A stretch of DNA of 64,000 nt from Thalassotalea sediminis (lineage in GTDB: Bacteria; Pseudomonadota; Gammaproteobacteria; Enterobacterales; Alteromonadaceae). Shown here piece by piece: positions 16,800 to 25,766 of this stretch. A program made the translations under genes and the position numbers. The stretch is from NCBI RefSeq assembly GCF_030295915.1, contig NZ_AP027361.1, positions 62,001-126,000 of the forward strand, given 5' to 3'. Numbering within the stretch: the first letter of the stretch is position 1; the number at the start of each line of letters is the position of its first letter. Below the pieces are notes generated by a model. It saw nothing but the letters and a program-made list of their open reading frames with translations, searched no databases and had not been told where the DNA came from.

Positions 16800-18056
16800 T
16801 TAAAGCGGTTTAGTTGGCAATGTGATCATTGCTGTTACGCCTTTTTTTGGATTATTGTGCAACTCTATTACACCATCATGCTGCTCAATAATATTTCGGC
16901 AAAAGCTCAAACCGATACCTTGACCATCCGGTTTAGTGGTATAAAGTGGCACAAATAAATTATCCAAATTTTTAAAACCATGGCCATCATCAATTACATC
17001 TACAAGAATGTGCTGGTCAACTTCTTCAATATTAATATCCACTTTTGTGGCATTTGCTTCAAATGCATTTTTTGTCAGATTTAACAATACTTGCTCAAAA
17101 AAGCTGATATCCACCCAAATGGTTTTTAGATGTGTATTGATGTTTACTTGTTTGTTGGTAAACAACTTATGTAAGAGGTTTGATAGATAATCGATACTTA
17201 CGTCACTTCTTTTTAACTCTATTTTCTTTGAAATTGTAGAGTATCGGTCAACGAAGCTCTGTAGGTGTTGGCAGCGGTCTGTAATGACATTGAGTATTTG
17301 CTTATCTCGTTCAACGAGCGACTTTTCTGCTAAGGTTTCCGCCATGGAAGAAACAGGCGTCAGTGAATTTCTAATTTCATGACTTAGTACACGAATGATC
17401 TGTTGCCATGCCTTTAATTGGTTTTCACGAAGTGTAGATTCAATATCAATGAACACTAATAATAAATGTGTTTCACCATTATCAACAAACTGACTATGTT
17501 TTATTTGCCATTTCCCATTAGCGTTGTTTAATAGCCAATTGTTGCTCTTAAAGGTTAAACCTAATCGTTCTGGCAAGGCATGCCTATAGACTTGCCAAGG
17601 TTGATTAAATAATTGTGTAAAGGCATCGTTTGCAAAGGAAAGTTGCTGCTTAGCGTTAAAAACTAATACAGGCGAGGCTAATTCAGAAATGAGTCGATAT
17701 ACTAAGAAAGTGTGTTGATCATAACGTGATTTACGTGCCTGTAGTGAATTGCTTAACTCGCTTAATTGCTGATGAAACTCTTTTACTTTGCCTTCAGGAA
17801 ATGAAGACTTAGCAAATTGATTAAAATCTTCTTGTTTAATGGCGTCTAAATGTAGGCTTGCCCTATTAAAGGCTCTAAAGGTTTGAAACTTTATTGTTAC
17901 GATAAAACTAAATACAAAAATGCCATAGCAGAACAATGCGATGGCATACCAATGCCAATTTACATTAAACGTATTTAGATAAAGGCCAATTGCTATAGCA
18001 CCAGGTAGTGCGAGCAGTAAAAGGCGAAGATTCAGAAACCCCTCTAAAGATTTCAT
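16800..18056 (-). CDS. sensor histidine kinase of the NtrB class
   Basis: Membrane-bound kinase of 418 residues that should phosphorylate the sigma-54 response regulator encoded just upstream. Two N-terminal membrane helices (about 11-30 and 35-58) with almost no periplasmic loop, a coiled linker, a PAS-like domain (about 110-205, VYRLISELASPVLVFNAKQQLSFAN), the phosphoacceptor segment VLSHEIRNSLTPVSSMAETL (histidine near 225), and an ATPase domain with N box LLNLTKNAFEANA, DDGHGF and GQGIGLSFCRNII. The tiny external loop suggests it senses a membrane or internal signal. The gap to the regulator stop is 1 base, so the two are co-translated. Confidence 0.93.
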   Translation of the reverse strand: MKSLEGFLNLRLLLLALPGAIAIGLYLNTFNVNWHWYAIALFCYGIFVFSFIVTIKFQTFRAFNRASLHLDAIKQEDFNQFAKSSFPEGKVKEFHQQLSELSNSLQARKSRYDQHTFLVYRLISELASPVLVFNAKQQLSFANDAFTQLFNQPWQVYRHALPERLGLTFKSNNWLLNNANGKWQIKHSQFVDNGETHLLLVFIDIESTLRENQLKAWQQIIRVLSHEIRNSLTPVSSMAETLAEKSLVERDKQILNVITDRCQHLQSFVDRYSTISKKIELKRSDVSIDYLSNLLHKLFTNKQVNINTHLKTIWVDISFFEQVLLNLTKNAFEANATKVDINIEEVDQHILVDVIDDGHGFKNLDNLFVPLYTTKPDGQGIGLSFCRNIIEQHDGVIELHNNPKKGVTAMITLPTKPL

Positions 18057-18057
18057 A

Positions 18058-19398
18058 TTAGTTTAATCCATATTTTTCAACACGGCGATACATTGAAGAC
18101 TTTGTTAGTCCTAATAATACAGCTGCCTTTGGAATATTGTTGTCAGTCTGTGACAACGCTTTCTTAATGAGTAATATTTCTGCTTCTTTGAGATGCATTA
18201 ACGGTAAATCAGTCGTCGCTGCGGTTGCCGTTAACCGTAATTCTGGCTCATCAATGAGACCCGTTTTATTCAGTAAAACCGCGCGTTCTATTAAATGGCT
18301 TAGCTCTCGTACATTGCCTGGCCAGTTATATGCCATTAACGCTTTTTCTGCTTGGTTTGATAGTTCACAGTAAGATTTTTGATACTTCTGGCTATATATA
18401 GCAATGAAATGACGCGTTAGTGGCACTATATCCGATTGTCTTTCTTTGAGCGATGGGACGCGAAGTTCAATCGTATTTAATCGATAATAGAGGTCTTCGC
18501 GAAATTTGTCTTGTGAGATCAAATCTGAAAAATTAGCGTTCGTTGCACTAATGATTCGGCAATTAGTCTTTTTAGTTTTACTGCTTCCTAGCACTTCATA
18601 TTCGCCTGATTCTAAAACTCGTAATAGCTTAGCTTGCTGATCTAAAGGAATGTCAGCAACTTCGTCCAAAAAGAGAGTACTATTTTGGGCGAGCTCAAAT
18701 CGACCGATCCTTTGAGTTTTCGCATCTGTAAATGCTCCCTTTACATGACCGAACATTTCACTTTCAAATAGTGTCGACGAAACCGCGCCCATATTCATTG
18801 AAACCATAGGTAAACGATTAAGCTTAGATTTTTGATGTACCCATTTTGCAAGTTGACTCTTACCCGTGCCATTTTCCCCTGTAAGCAGGATATTTGCGTC
18901 GGTAGGGGCTACGATGCTTAGTTCATCGAGAAGTTGCAACATACATGATGATTGCCACTGATAATCATTCTCGGGTTGAACATTTAACTGCTGTTTGAAG
19001 CCTGCATTTTCTTTACCGAGTTCTTGCATCGATAACTGTTGCTTAACGGCATTTAATAAGTGCCTATTTTTCCATGGCTTATCGATGAAATCTGTTGCGC
19101 CTAACTTCATTGCTTGCACAACAAGATCTACATTACTCCACGCGGTCATGGCAATCACAGGCACAACTATTTTACTTTGTTGCATCCAGTTTAAAAACTG
19201 CAATCCTTCTTCACCAGATGTTGTATCAAGTGAGAAATTCATATCAAGCAACACGAGTGCGATATCGAACTTTTTTAAAATACCTTGTGCTTGTTGCGGG
19301 CTATCAGCTTCTTTAACGCTGTAACCATGTTGTTCAAGCAAGATGACTAAACTAAGTCTAATATCTGCTCTATCATCTATGACTAAAATTTCTACCAT
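18058..19398 (-). CDS. NtrC-family sigma-54 response regulator
   Basis: Transcription activator of 446 residues. Receiver domain (1-120; acidic pocket DDR, phosphoacceptor D in LVLLDMNF near 53, K in DKPWKN), AAA+ domain (Walker A GENGTGKSQ, sigma-54 contact loop GAFTDA in place of GAFTGA, Walker B TLFLDEVADIP, arginine fingers in the FREDLYYRLN region), and a C-terminal Fis-type helix-turn-helix (IPKAAVLLGLTKSSMYRRVEKYGL). GAFTDA is a frequent functional variant. Encoded directly before its kinase. The -24/-12 promoter at 15081 makes the ABC exporter its probable target. Confidence 0.95.
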   Translation of the reverse strand: MVEILVIDDRADIRLSLVILLEQHGYSVKEADSPQQAQGILKKFDIALVLLDMNFSLDTTSGEEGLQFLNWMQQSKIVVPVIAMTAWSNVDLVVQAMKLGATDFIDKPWKNRHLLNAVKQQLSMQELGKENAGFKQQLNVQPENDYQWQSSCMLQLLDELSIVAPTDANILLTGENGTGKSQLAKWVHQKSKLNRLPMVSMNMGAVSSTLFESEMFGHVKGAFTDAKTQRIGRFELAQNSTLFLDEVADIPLDQQAKLLRVLESGEYEVLGSSKTKKTNCRIISATNANFSDLISQDKFREDLYYRLNTIELRVPSLKERQSDIVPLTRHFIAIYSQKYQKSYCELSNQAEKALMAYNWPGNVRELSHLIERAVLLNKTGLIDEPELRLTATAATTDLPLMHLKEAEILLIKKALSQTDNNIPKAAVLLGLTKSSMYRRVEKYGLN

Positions 19399-19448
19399 GT
19401 TCTACCTAATTGAATCCGTTTACATTGGAACAGCAATTCTTACGCCAC

Positions 19449-20375
19449 TTATGTTATATCCATATGTGTTGGACTATGTAACATCTCGGCTTTTAACCAT
19501 TGTGTAAACACGTTAATACGAGCTGACTTAGAAGAATTATTATCATACAAAAGAAAACGATACCATTGTACAGGATGTTGAATATTAAAAGGAACGACGA
19601 CTTGTTTACTGGCTAAATGTGTAGAAAATAATTCAGTTGCCGCAAGTGTTACACCATAGCCAGCTATCACGGCGCTTAAAGCCATGTCTGTAGACGATAC
19701 TTGCGTTTTCATTTTGTGCTTTTCATAGCCAGTAACGCCAGCTTCTTCAAACCAGCGCTGCCAGGTAATTTTGCCTTCATTGGCAAGGTAGATAAGTTGA
19801 CAGTTCAGTAGATCTTGCGGGTGTTTGATGTTGCCAGATTTAATTAATTTTGGTGAACAAACCGGATATGCCTTAATAGTGCCGCATTGTTCAATGGTCA
19901 TCTCCCCGGCGTTTAGCCGACTTTCATCAAGGCTAAATCTGATTGCAACATCGATATGTTTTTTTGCCATATCTTCTAACGTATTTGAGGCAAGAATACG
20001 AATGTTAATATCTGGGTGCGCCAAAGAAAATTTATACAAACGGGGCATAAGCCATAAGGAGCAGAATGCCTGTGTAGAGGTAATCGTAAGGTCGCCTGCT
20101 ACGCTGTCTTGCTTCACTTTGTTTAAGCCATCAATAATTTCCTTAAAACCCTTGCTGCAGGCGCTATAGAGTATTTTACCCTGTTGCGTTAATAGCATGT
20201 TTCTACCACTTCTCATGAACAGCTTAATACCTAAGCTTTGTTCGAGTAATCGAATCTGTTGGCTTACAGCCGCTTGAGAAACAAATAACTCCTCCGCAGC
20301 CATGCTATAACTGTTAAGGCGGGCAGATGTTACAAAGGTATTTAGTGCATTGAGATGTTTTAAACGCGCATCCAT
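19449..20375 (-). CDS. LysR-family regulator, GcvA-like
   Basis: 308-residue LysR-type regulator. The N-terminal winged helix (residues 6-65: LNALNTFVTSARLNSYSMAA, then VSQAAVSQQIRLLEQSLG) resembles the GcvA/TrpI subgroup. The rest is a two-lobed effector domain from about 92. It is transcribed away from a possible microprotein gene at 20485, an arrangement typical for LysR genes and their targets. 50 bases separate it from the response-regulator gene, and there is no sign that the two are linked. Effector unknown. Confidence 0.92.
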   Translation of the reverse strand: MDARLKHLNALNTFVTSARLNSYSMAAEELFVSQAAVSQQIRLLEQSLGIKLFMRSGRNMLLTQQGKILYSACSKGFKEIIDGLNKVKQDSVAGDLTITSTQAFCSLWLMPRLYKFSLAHPDINIRILASNTLEDMAKKHIDVAIRFSLDESRLNAGEMTIEQCGTIKAYPVCSPKLIKSGNIKHPQDLLNCQLIYLANEGKITWQRWFEEAGVTGYEKHKMKTQVSSTDMALSAVIAGYGVTLAATELFSTHLASKQVVVPFNIQHPVQWYRFLLYDNNSSKSARINVFTQWLKAEMLHSPTHMDIT

Positions 20376-20484
20376 TCTTACTAGATAATATAAGTATTAC
20401 TTATATTTAATATTAGTTCTTATCGTTGGTTTAGTAAACAGTTTTGTAAGAGGATTAGTTTGAATTTTATAAGGAAGAATTAAT

Positions 20485-20595
20485 ATGTTTAGAAAAAAAA
20501 TTGTTATTATAAAGGGTTATATAATTAGTTTGTTTAGTGGTTATATTACCTTGGTTAGCCAGTTAACGCCGTCGTTATGTCAAAATATAAAATAA
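20485..20595 (+). CDS. possible 36-residue membrane microprotein
   Basis: A short frame opening MFRKKIVIIKGYIISLFSGY and ending CQNIK. It has a strong Shine-Dalgarno (AAGGAAG, 20471-20477) 7 bases before the ATG, a basic start and a hydrophobic middle that could be one membrane helix. It is divergent from the LysR gene. No family is recognised and the surrounding 271 bases are AT-rich, so chance is a real alternative. Confidence 0.35.
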   Translation: MFRKKIVIIKGYIISLFSGYITLVSQLTPSLCQNIK

Positions 20596-20646
20596 GCTAT
20601 TGTTATTATTAAGTTGCATTGGCACTTTAGGTTATACATAAATGAC

Positions 20647-20880
20647 TCATTCACGTTTTAGCATGCTTTCAAATTTCTTAACGGAAAAGCCATTGAGAAT
20701 TGCATCACCAATTTTTAAAACTGGAACAGCTCTATAGCCCAGTCTAGCCAATTCTTTTTGCCCCGAAGGTGTTTTCACATTGCATAAACGGTAGGGTAAT
20801 TGGCGTTTATCGAGATATTGTTGCGCCGTTTTGCAATGTGGACAGTTTTTCATGGTATATAGCGTAATCTTTTTCATCAC
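20647..20880 (-). CDS. glutaredoxin-family protein
   Basis: 77-residue thioredoxin-fold protein. The redox motif is CPHC (residues 14-17, in MKNCPHCKTAQQYL), followed by the cis-proline segment RAVPVLKIGD and a final helix. Short glutaredoxins of this kind (NrdH/GrxA-like length) reduce disulfides using glutathione or thioredoxin reductase. The dithiol motif argues for a disulfide-exchange role rather than Fe-S transfer, for which monothiol CGFS is usual. Monocistronic by position. Confidence 0.85.
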   Translation of the reverse strand: MMKKITLYTMKNCPHCKTAQQYLDKRQLPYRLCNVKTPSGQKELARLGYRAVPVLKIGDAILNGFSVKKFESMLKRE

Positions 20881-20988
20881 AATTGCTTCATTTAAATAAT
20901 ATGTGTGTTTATTACTTCAGTTTAACATCATGCCAACAAGATCTGACAGTCGTAATAAGTAAGCGACTGCAAATGTGTATAGGCGAAA

Positions 20989-20997
20989 TGCTATAAT
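20989..20997 (+). promoter_or_regulatory. extended -10 promoter of the DUF2986 gene
   Basis: TGC-TATAAT: a perfect -10 hexamer (20992-20997) with the TGn extension, 30 bases before the ATG at 21028. No good -35 is visible, as is usual for extended -10 promoters. Confidence 0.6.
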
Positions 20998-21027
20998 CGA
21001 CTAATTAGTAACGCAAGGAATGAGTAC

Positions 21028-21168
21028 ATGAACAGAAAGAAAAAAGTAAAATCAACGTTGCTGGCAAAGCAAAAAAAAGCTAATGCAAAGAAGCAAAAGA
21101 ACAACAAGCCTAAGTACATCTCTAAGGCTGAACGTGCCAAGATAGCTGCCGAGGAAAGTACTGGCTAA
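21028..21168 (+). CDS. DUF2986 small basic protein
   Basis: 46-residue, very lysine-rich protein beginning MNRKKKVKSTLLAKQKKANA and ending PKYISKAERAKIAAEE. It matches the DUF2986 family of about 40-50 residues found in Vibrio, Shewanella and relatives. Function unknown; the charge suggests RNA or ribosome association (inference). AAGGA lies 8 bases before the ATG and an extended -10 promoter precedes it. Confidence 0.85.
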   Translation: MNRKKKVKSTLLAKQKKANAKKQKNNKPKYISKAERAKIAAEESTG

Positions 21169-21304
21169 ACATAAGTCTGTATTTGGCGTGTTGTCGATAT
21201 AATAGATAATTATTAACCTATTACGTATTTATATTATTGCTTCTTCAACTGCTATGTGATTATTCATTTTCGATGGGCTTTAGGTTAATGAGTTTTCATT
21301 AGCT

Positions 21305-22114
21305 TTAGTCATTATCTGTGGTGGTCGACATGTCAAACAAATCAAACTGCTTTAATTGGTACTCTTCAAGAATAGTCTCAAGTTGCCCACTAGCCAATAG
21401 CTGATGCATGCCCACATCGAACTTTTTGCTTAACTTCTCGATCAACTCCTTTTTTTGTTTTGTAGGAGTAAACCCAAGGTATATAGGCTCGCGTCGAAGA
21501 CAACCTGACACCCTAAGTTCATGATCTACCTTTAACTTTCTTAATTCCCACTTTGTCGTATTCTTGGTAAACAAAAAGGTATCAATTCTACCTTTTAATA
21601 GCTTGCGATAGTTCTGGTCAACATACCTGTCTAAATAAGGTTGAAATTGAAATTGATGAGCATTGGTTTGCAAAAAGTTATTTAATTCCTTGATCGAGGT
21701 ATCTTTAGCAATGCCTATTCGCAAGTTATTAAGCGACTTTTCTCCGGTATACTTCCAAAGATTATCAGTAAGAGAAAAAAAACACATTTGTTGACTTCCG
21801 ATGGCAAGCATTGGGTAAACTAAGTTAGGCGCTTCAGGCTTTGCCGGAGAAAGTAAAGCATCATAAGTACCATCGTTTACGTATTTTATCGCCCTAGACC
21901 ATGGAAAGTAGTCGATTTGTACTTTTATAGGAAAGTCTTTATATATATCAAGTACAATATCCACGACATAGCCATTGGGCTCCTCTCTCGGACAAATTTG
22001 AGGACACCAATCAATTGCCGCTATTTTAAATATTGGGATTTGGGCACTAATTACAAGCCGGCTGCTCCATAAGAGTATGAAGCTTCCTAGCAAAATTTTA
22101 AAAGCAACATTCAT
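21305..22114 (-). CDS. periplasmic solute-binding-like protein (PBPb fold)
   Basis: 269 residues with an N-terminal signal sequence (MNVAFKILLGSFILLWSSRL) and a type II periplasmic-binding fold of the amino-acid ABC receptor kind: WCPQICPREEPNGYVVDIVLDIYKDF, then DYFPWSRAIKYVNDGTYDALLSP. No ABC permease or ATPase is nearby. Orphan proteins of this type are numerous in Alteromonadales and their role is unclear. The frame extends upstream to 22225 into the preceding gene, but the ATG at 22114 has GGAG 8 bases before it and starts the signal peptide, so I place the start there. This leaves a 42-base overlap with the upstream gene. Confidence 0.82.
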   Translation of the reverse strand: MNVAFKILLGSFILLWSSRLVISAQIPIFKIAAIDWCPQICPREEPNGYVVDIVLDIYKDFPIKVQIDYFPWSRAIKYVNDGTYDALLSPAKPEAPNLVYPMLAIGSQQMCFFSLTDNLWKYTGEKSLNNLRIGIAKDTSIKELNNFLQTNAHQFQFQPYLDRYVDQNYRKLLKGRIDTFLFTKNTTKWELRKLKVDHELRVSGCLRREPIYLGFTPTKQKKELIEKLSKKFDVGMHQLLASGQLETILEEYQLKQFDLFDMSTTTDND

Positions 22115-22154
22115 ACTGAAAACTCCATATTTACCTGTAAATACCGCTATATTG

Positions 22155-22745
22155 TTACCCAATCGAATGTTCCCAAGGTATTTTGGTTCCTGTAATTGAT
22201 TTATATAGCGTAGGCGCTCGTTCATGCAATATAAGTTTTGCCGAAGGATATAGCGCTAGTAGCTCTTTTGTGAGGTAGTTGAACTCAGCGATTTTTTTAT
22301 TGTTTTTGTTTATTGCCCAACGTTTAAATAATTCATTCTTCTGAATGCCGAATAGCGTAGTGATCGAGTAGTCTCGCTTCTTTTGATTAACGTTAAACTT
22401 AGGTTTTACGCGCAATTCTAGATATATTCTACTTGGTCCGTTTCCTTCCGTTAAGCCAACATCTAAATGAAGTGATTCAATGCCAGTGTATTGTTTCTGT
22501 TTTCTAAATGATAAACAAGATGTCTCGGTTATTACTTGAAAAGGCGTAAACACTAATTTATGCGAAAACGTTAATGCAGAACAAGCGGCTATAGTACTTA
22601 TACCAAAGGCTAACAACTGCCCCGTAGAAAATACATCGTAAGTTCCCCATATTAAGCAAAGCTTTAATATACATAACGATAAAATAAACACGCCTAATAT
22701 TTTCGCGAGCAATATAGGGCTGTTCACCGTTAATTCTTTTTGCAT
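22155..22745 (-). CDS. hypothetical membrane-anchored protein
   Basis: I do not recognise this 196-residue protein. Two hydrophobic helices near the N-terminus (about 12-32 and 41-60, in a PH-domain-like or YcxB-like layout) precede a soluble part (FTPFQVITETSCLSFRKQ, then strands ending LILHER). Two helices followed by a small beta domain recall bacterial PH/YdbT-type membrane proteins, but I see no defining motif. It lies 72 bases after the anti-sigma gene and its 3' end overlaps the start of the solute-binding gene's open frame. Confidence 0.65.
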   Translation of the reverse strand: MQKELTVNSPILLAKILGVFILSLCILKLCLIWGTYDVFSTGQLLAFGISTIAACSALTFSHKLVFTPFQVITETSCLSFRKQKQYTGIESLHLDVGLTEGNGPSRIYLELRVKPKFNVNQKKRDYSITTLFGIQKNELFKRWAINKNNKKIAEFNYLTKELLALYPSAKLILHERAPTLYKSITGTKIPWEHSIG

Positions 22746-22817
22746 TACACTTCCAACTATTTTAATTGCAAAAGTCTAACATTTCACGCTAGATCATCAT
22801 TGGATCGTTGTTGTCTA

Positions 22818-23258
22818 TTACCAGTCACCTGAGTGACGCATGCGATATCGAATATAGGCATAACCAACCCAAGTAGCTGGCATGATCACGATTAATATAC
22901 CTGTTACGACATATTTTGCCCATTCAGCAGCATTAGATTCCTTAACAAACACCATAAACAAAATGGGGAGAATGAGCGATAAAATACCTGTAAGAAATAA
23001 TGTTGCTCTTACCCTTAATAACACTTTAGTGCGCTGCAAAGTTTTTAATTTTTGCTCTGGTGATATGTTAACTTGAATACTGTCTGCAATTTTTTCTTCA
23101 ATATTATTTTTAATTTGTTCGTGCATTTGCTTCATAGATTTGGCAAATGTTGGATGTTGTTCAAAGTACATCTCTATCAACTTTTGTGTTTCGTCACTCG
23201 CGTTTCCATCAAAATAGAGTGGTAACAAATCAATGATGACATCTTGTTTAATGTTCAT
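22818..23258 (-). CDS. putative anti-sigma factor lacking zinc ligands
   Basis: 146 residues, encoded 1 base after the ECF sigma gene. The N-terminal helix (IIDLLPLYFDGNASDETQKL) follows the pattern of zf-HC2 anti-sigma domains (LLPLYLDGELS) but has none of the HxxxCxxC zinc ligands. Two hydrophobic helices (about 85-105 and 112-135) would anchor it in the membrane, leaving a very short tail. Its job as sequestering partner of the sigma factor is inferred from position and layout. Confidence 0.78.
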   Translation of the reverse strand: MNIKQDVIIDLLPLYFDGNASDETQKLIEMYFEQHPTFAKSMKQMHEQIKNNIEEKIADSIQVNISPEQKLKTLQRTKVLLRVRATLFLTGILSLILPILFMVFVKESNAAEWAKYVVTGILIVIMPATWVGYAYIRYRMRHSGDW

Positions 23259-23259
23259 T

Positions 23260-23760
23260 TTACTCTCCTAGATTAGCATTTAATGCTAATTTCACGCGGG
23301 CTCTATGCACTCGCGTTTTTAATGTGTTTATTGTCATATTAAAAATTGAAGCAATTTCTTGATAAGATAGGCCCTCATATGCCTTCATAATTAAGATGCT
23401 TCGATCAGGTTCGCTGATTTGTTGCAGCGCCTTTATAACTTTTTCGACGGACTTTTGGGCCACCACTTTAGTTTCGGTATCCGTATCACTTTCTATTTCT
23501 TCTTCACATATGTCTTCTTGCAGTTGAGTTTTATGTTTTTTTAGCTCTTGTAAATATAGATTGCGAGCAATTGCTATCAGATATCCCTTTACTGTTTTTG
23601 CGTTCAATTCAGTTTCAACTGTCCATATCTTGGCGAAAGTTTCGGAAGCAATATCTTTTGCATCGTCTCTATTGCCAGAGAGCCAATAACAGAACCGGAA
23701 AACATCGGTATAATAGGCGTCATATAATTCGTTAAATGACTGGGTGTTAAAATAGGGCAT
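23260..23760 (-). CDS. ECF RNA polymerase sigma factor
   Basis: 166-residue group 4 sigma-70 protein. Region 2 (about 8-75: FNELYDAYYTDVFRFCYWLS, then DAKDIASETFAKIW and GYLIAIARNLYLQ) recognises the -10 element. Region 4 (about 108-160: LSYQEIASIFNMTINTLKTR) recognises the -35. Translation starts 3 bases after the hydrolase stop and ends 1 base before the anti-sigma gene, so the four genes from 25728 to 22818 look like one operon. Probably autoregulatory through the ECF-like promoter at 25767-25796. Confidence 0.93.
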   Translation of the reverse strand: MPYFNTQSFNELYDAYYTDVFRFCYWLSGNRDDAKDIASETFAKIWTVETELNAKTVKGYLIAIARNLYLQELKKHKTQLQEDICEEEIESDTDTETKVVAQKSVEKVIKALQQISEPDRSILIMKAYEGLSYQEIASIFNMTINTLKTRVHRARVKLALNANLGE

Positions 23761-23763
23761 AAC

Positions 23764-24933
23764 TTAATACTTACCCATTTTATTCATAGCATCTTGAACC
23801 TCATCAATAAACGAATCAGCAGAGGCGCTATTAGTGAGAATAACAAAGCCATTGCTTGTTGCTAAATTGCCATAAAAATAAGCGCGATAGGAATCGTTAG
23901 CACCACTATGATAAAAAGCCTCACCGTCTATAATGGGGCCAAGACCATGCTTACTGTTTTCTTCTGCTGTCATCATGTCTTTTATTACTTTAGGTGCTAA
24001 TAAGACGTTTGCTTTCGTATGATAAGATTCCAGCAGTTCGGCCAGCATCAACCCCAAGTCATAGGCACTCGTCCAAAGGCCAGATGCCGCTTTTTCGGGC
24101 ATACTCTCCCAACCTCTTGGCAGTGCGGTGGCTCGTCCGAATCGATCGTGCGCTTTTGCCACTTTAGTATGCAAGCTTTCAGTTGGAGTGGCGAAACTGC
24201 TATTCGTCATGTCCAATGGTTGAAATAATAGTCTGTGGGATGCTTGTTCAAAAGATGTGTGCATGACGTCTTCTATAACTAATTGCATCACTGTCGTCCC
24301 TCCTCCCGAGTAACTATATACCTTACCAGGTTGATATATAAGGCGAATGGGGGGATTTTTCGCAGGCGGCTGTCCTTTTAAAATCTGAACCGTATTAGGC
24401 AAGGCTTCATTTGGCTGAAAGTCACGAAAACCGTGTACATTCAAGCCAGCAGTATGAGACATAATACGTCTTAATGTGACAGGATTCGTTTGAGAATTTC
24501 CGTTGCTAGGCACCTGCCAGCTTTTGAGATAAGCATTTACATCTGTATCCAAGCTAAGTTTTTTTTGCTGAGTTAACAGTAAAGTCATTACGCTTGTAGC
24601 AACTTTACTAATAGATGCAGCAGAAAAAATCGTATCTACTTCAACACATTGACCAGTGCCAACTTGCGTAACTCCGTAAGACTTGGCCCAAAATACGTGG
24701 CCACCTTTTACATAAGCAAGACTCGCTCCCGGCACTCGAAACAACTTCATTCGCTGCGCAATTGTATTATAGCTAAGCTTATCTTCAGCAAATAGTTGCT
24801 CGAACTGCTCAATTGAAGATGCAGCACCTACTTTATTATCATTTAGCCAAACACGATTGCATTCCGCGGCCACTATTTTTATAGATATTAACAACGGGAT
24901 AATACATGCAATAATTGTTAAGCACTTTTTCAT
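23764..24933 (-). CDS. serine hydrolase, class C beta-lactamase fold
   Basis: 389-residue exported protein (signal peptide to about residue 23, AA-E). Catalytic motifs of the beta-lactamase/PBP4 family: S107-I-S-K110 in the SAASISKVAT segment, a YSG motif in YSYSGGG standing for YxN, and HSG in YHSGAND standing for KTG. This pattern is usual for esterase/peptidase-type members of the family rather than true antibiotic-hydrolysing AmpC enzymes. It lies between the ankyrin gene (24-base gap) and the ECF sigma gene (3-base gap), so its synthesis is tied to the envelope-stress-like sigma circuit. Confidence 0.9.
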   Translation of the reverse strand: MKKCLTIIACIIPLLISIKIVAAECNRVWLNDNKVGAASSIEQFEQLFAEDKLSYNTIAQRMKLFRVPGASLAYVKGGHVFWAKSYGVTQVGTGQCVEVDTIFSAASISKVATSVMTLLLTQQKKLSLDTDVNAYLKSWQVPSNGNSQTNPVTLRRIMSHTAGLNVHGFRDFQPNEALPNTVQILKGQPPAKNPPIRLIYQPGKVYSYSGGGTTVMQLVIEDVMHTSFEQASHRLLFQPLDMTNSSFATPTESLHTKVAKAHDRFGRATALPRGWESMPEKAASGLWTSAYDLGLMLAELLESYHTKANVLLAPKVIKDMMTAEENSKHGLGPIIDGEAFYHSGANDSYRAYFYGNLATSNGFVILTNSASADSFIDEVQDAMNKMGKY

Positions 24934-24957
24934 AGCAATATCATGTAGCCTGTGAAG

Positions 24958-25728
24958 TTAATCAGCTGTTTTATTTGCGCTCAAAATATTTATGCTTTGT
25001 GCACTGTTATTCATGGCTGCAACTTCCAACGCAGTATGGCCTGCTTTGGTTTTTAAATTTACATCAGCACCAAGTTTGATTAGTAATTCAATGGCTTCTA
25101 CTGAATCGTATTCAGCTGCATGGTGCAGTGGCGAATAGCCAGACAGGTTAACACCATTAATATCGGCGCCTGATATAACCAATAGGGCAATGACATCTAA
25201 ATCATTCTTTTGCGCCGCCCAGTTTAACGGCTTGCGACCATTAACACCGCCTAATCGACGACGGCTATCCAGTTCATGAACATCTATGCCGTTATCAATT
25301 AATACTTTCACCGCATTAAAATCATCCATCAAAATGGCATCTGATAATCCATTAGGGCGAATGTTGTGAGCCACCTTTTTATATTGATCAATTAGGTAAG
25401 ACTTTCGAAAATAATCTAGACCACCTTTAGGTGTAGCAAGTGTGATTTCATTGAACTTATGTTTTTTGAGCTCACTGAAGCTCAGTGTAACTGGCTGACC
25501 ATCTAGTTGAAATTCAGTAGCACTTTTCTTGATTAAATTGAACGTACCCTGTCCCTTTGAGTTCGCCACTAATCCATTGTTATTATTGGTGATGCTAAGT
25601 ACTTGTTTACTAAATAAATTAGGAAGATACTCTCCTGTAAAATTATCCAAGTTTGTAGCAGCAAATGCGACAGAGAAACCCGTAAATAATACACAAGCCC
25701 CTGAAGCCTTTATTAAACCTTTAAACAT
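24958..25728 (-). CDS. exported ankyrin-repeat protein
   Basis: 256 residues. Signal peptide (ASGACVLFTGFSVAFA), an N-terminal domain of about 100 residues that I do not recognise (GEYLPNLFSKQVLSITNNN), then about four ankyrin repeats from residue 125 to the end (GRKPLNWAAQKNDLDVIALL, GYSPLHHAAEYDSVEAIELL, GHTALEVAAMNNSAQSINIL). Ankyrin repeats mediate protein contacts; a periplasmic partner such as the adjacent hydrolase is possible. First gene of the ECF operon, 38 bases behind an ECF-like promoter. Confidence 0.87.
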   Translation of the reverse strand: MFKGLIKASGACVLFTGFSVAFAATNLDNFTGEYLPNLFSKQVLSITNNNNGLVANSKGQGTFNLIKKSATEFQLDGQPVTLSFSELKKHKFNEITLATPKGGLDYFRKSYLIDQYKKVAHNIRPNGLSDAILMDDFNAVKVLIDNGIDVHELDSRRRLGGVNGRKPLNWAAQKNDLDVIALLVISGADINGVNLSGYSPLHHAAEYDSVEAIELLIKLGADVNLKTKAGHTALEVAAMNNSAQSINILSANKTAD

Positions 25729-25766
25729 TTTATTAATCCTTGATAAGTTTTGTTTACGTTTAAGGA

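Noticed and set aside
23764..24933. true beta-lactamase resistance gene
   Set aside because: Motifs (SxSK, YSG, HSG) fit the broad serine hydrolase/esterase branch, and the operon context is regulatory, not resistance.
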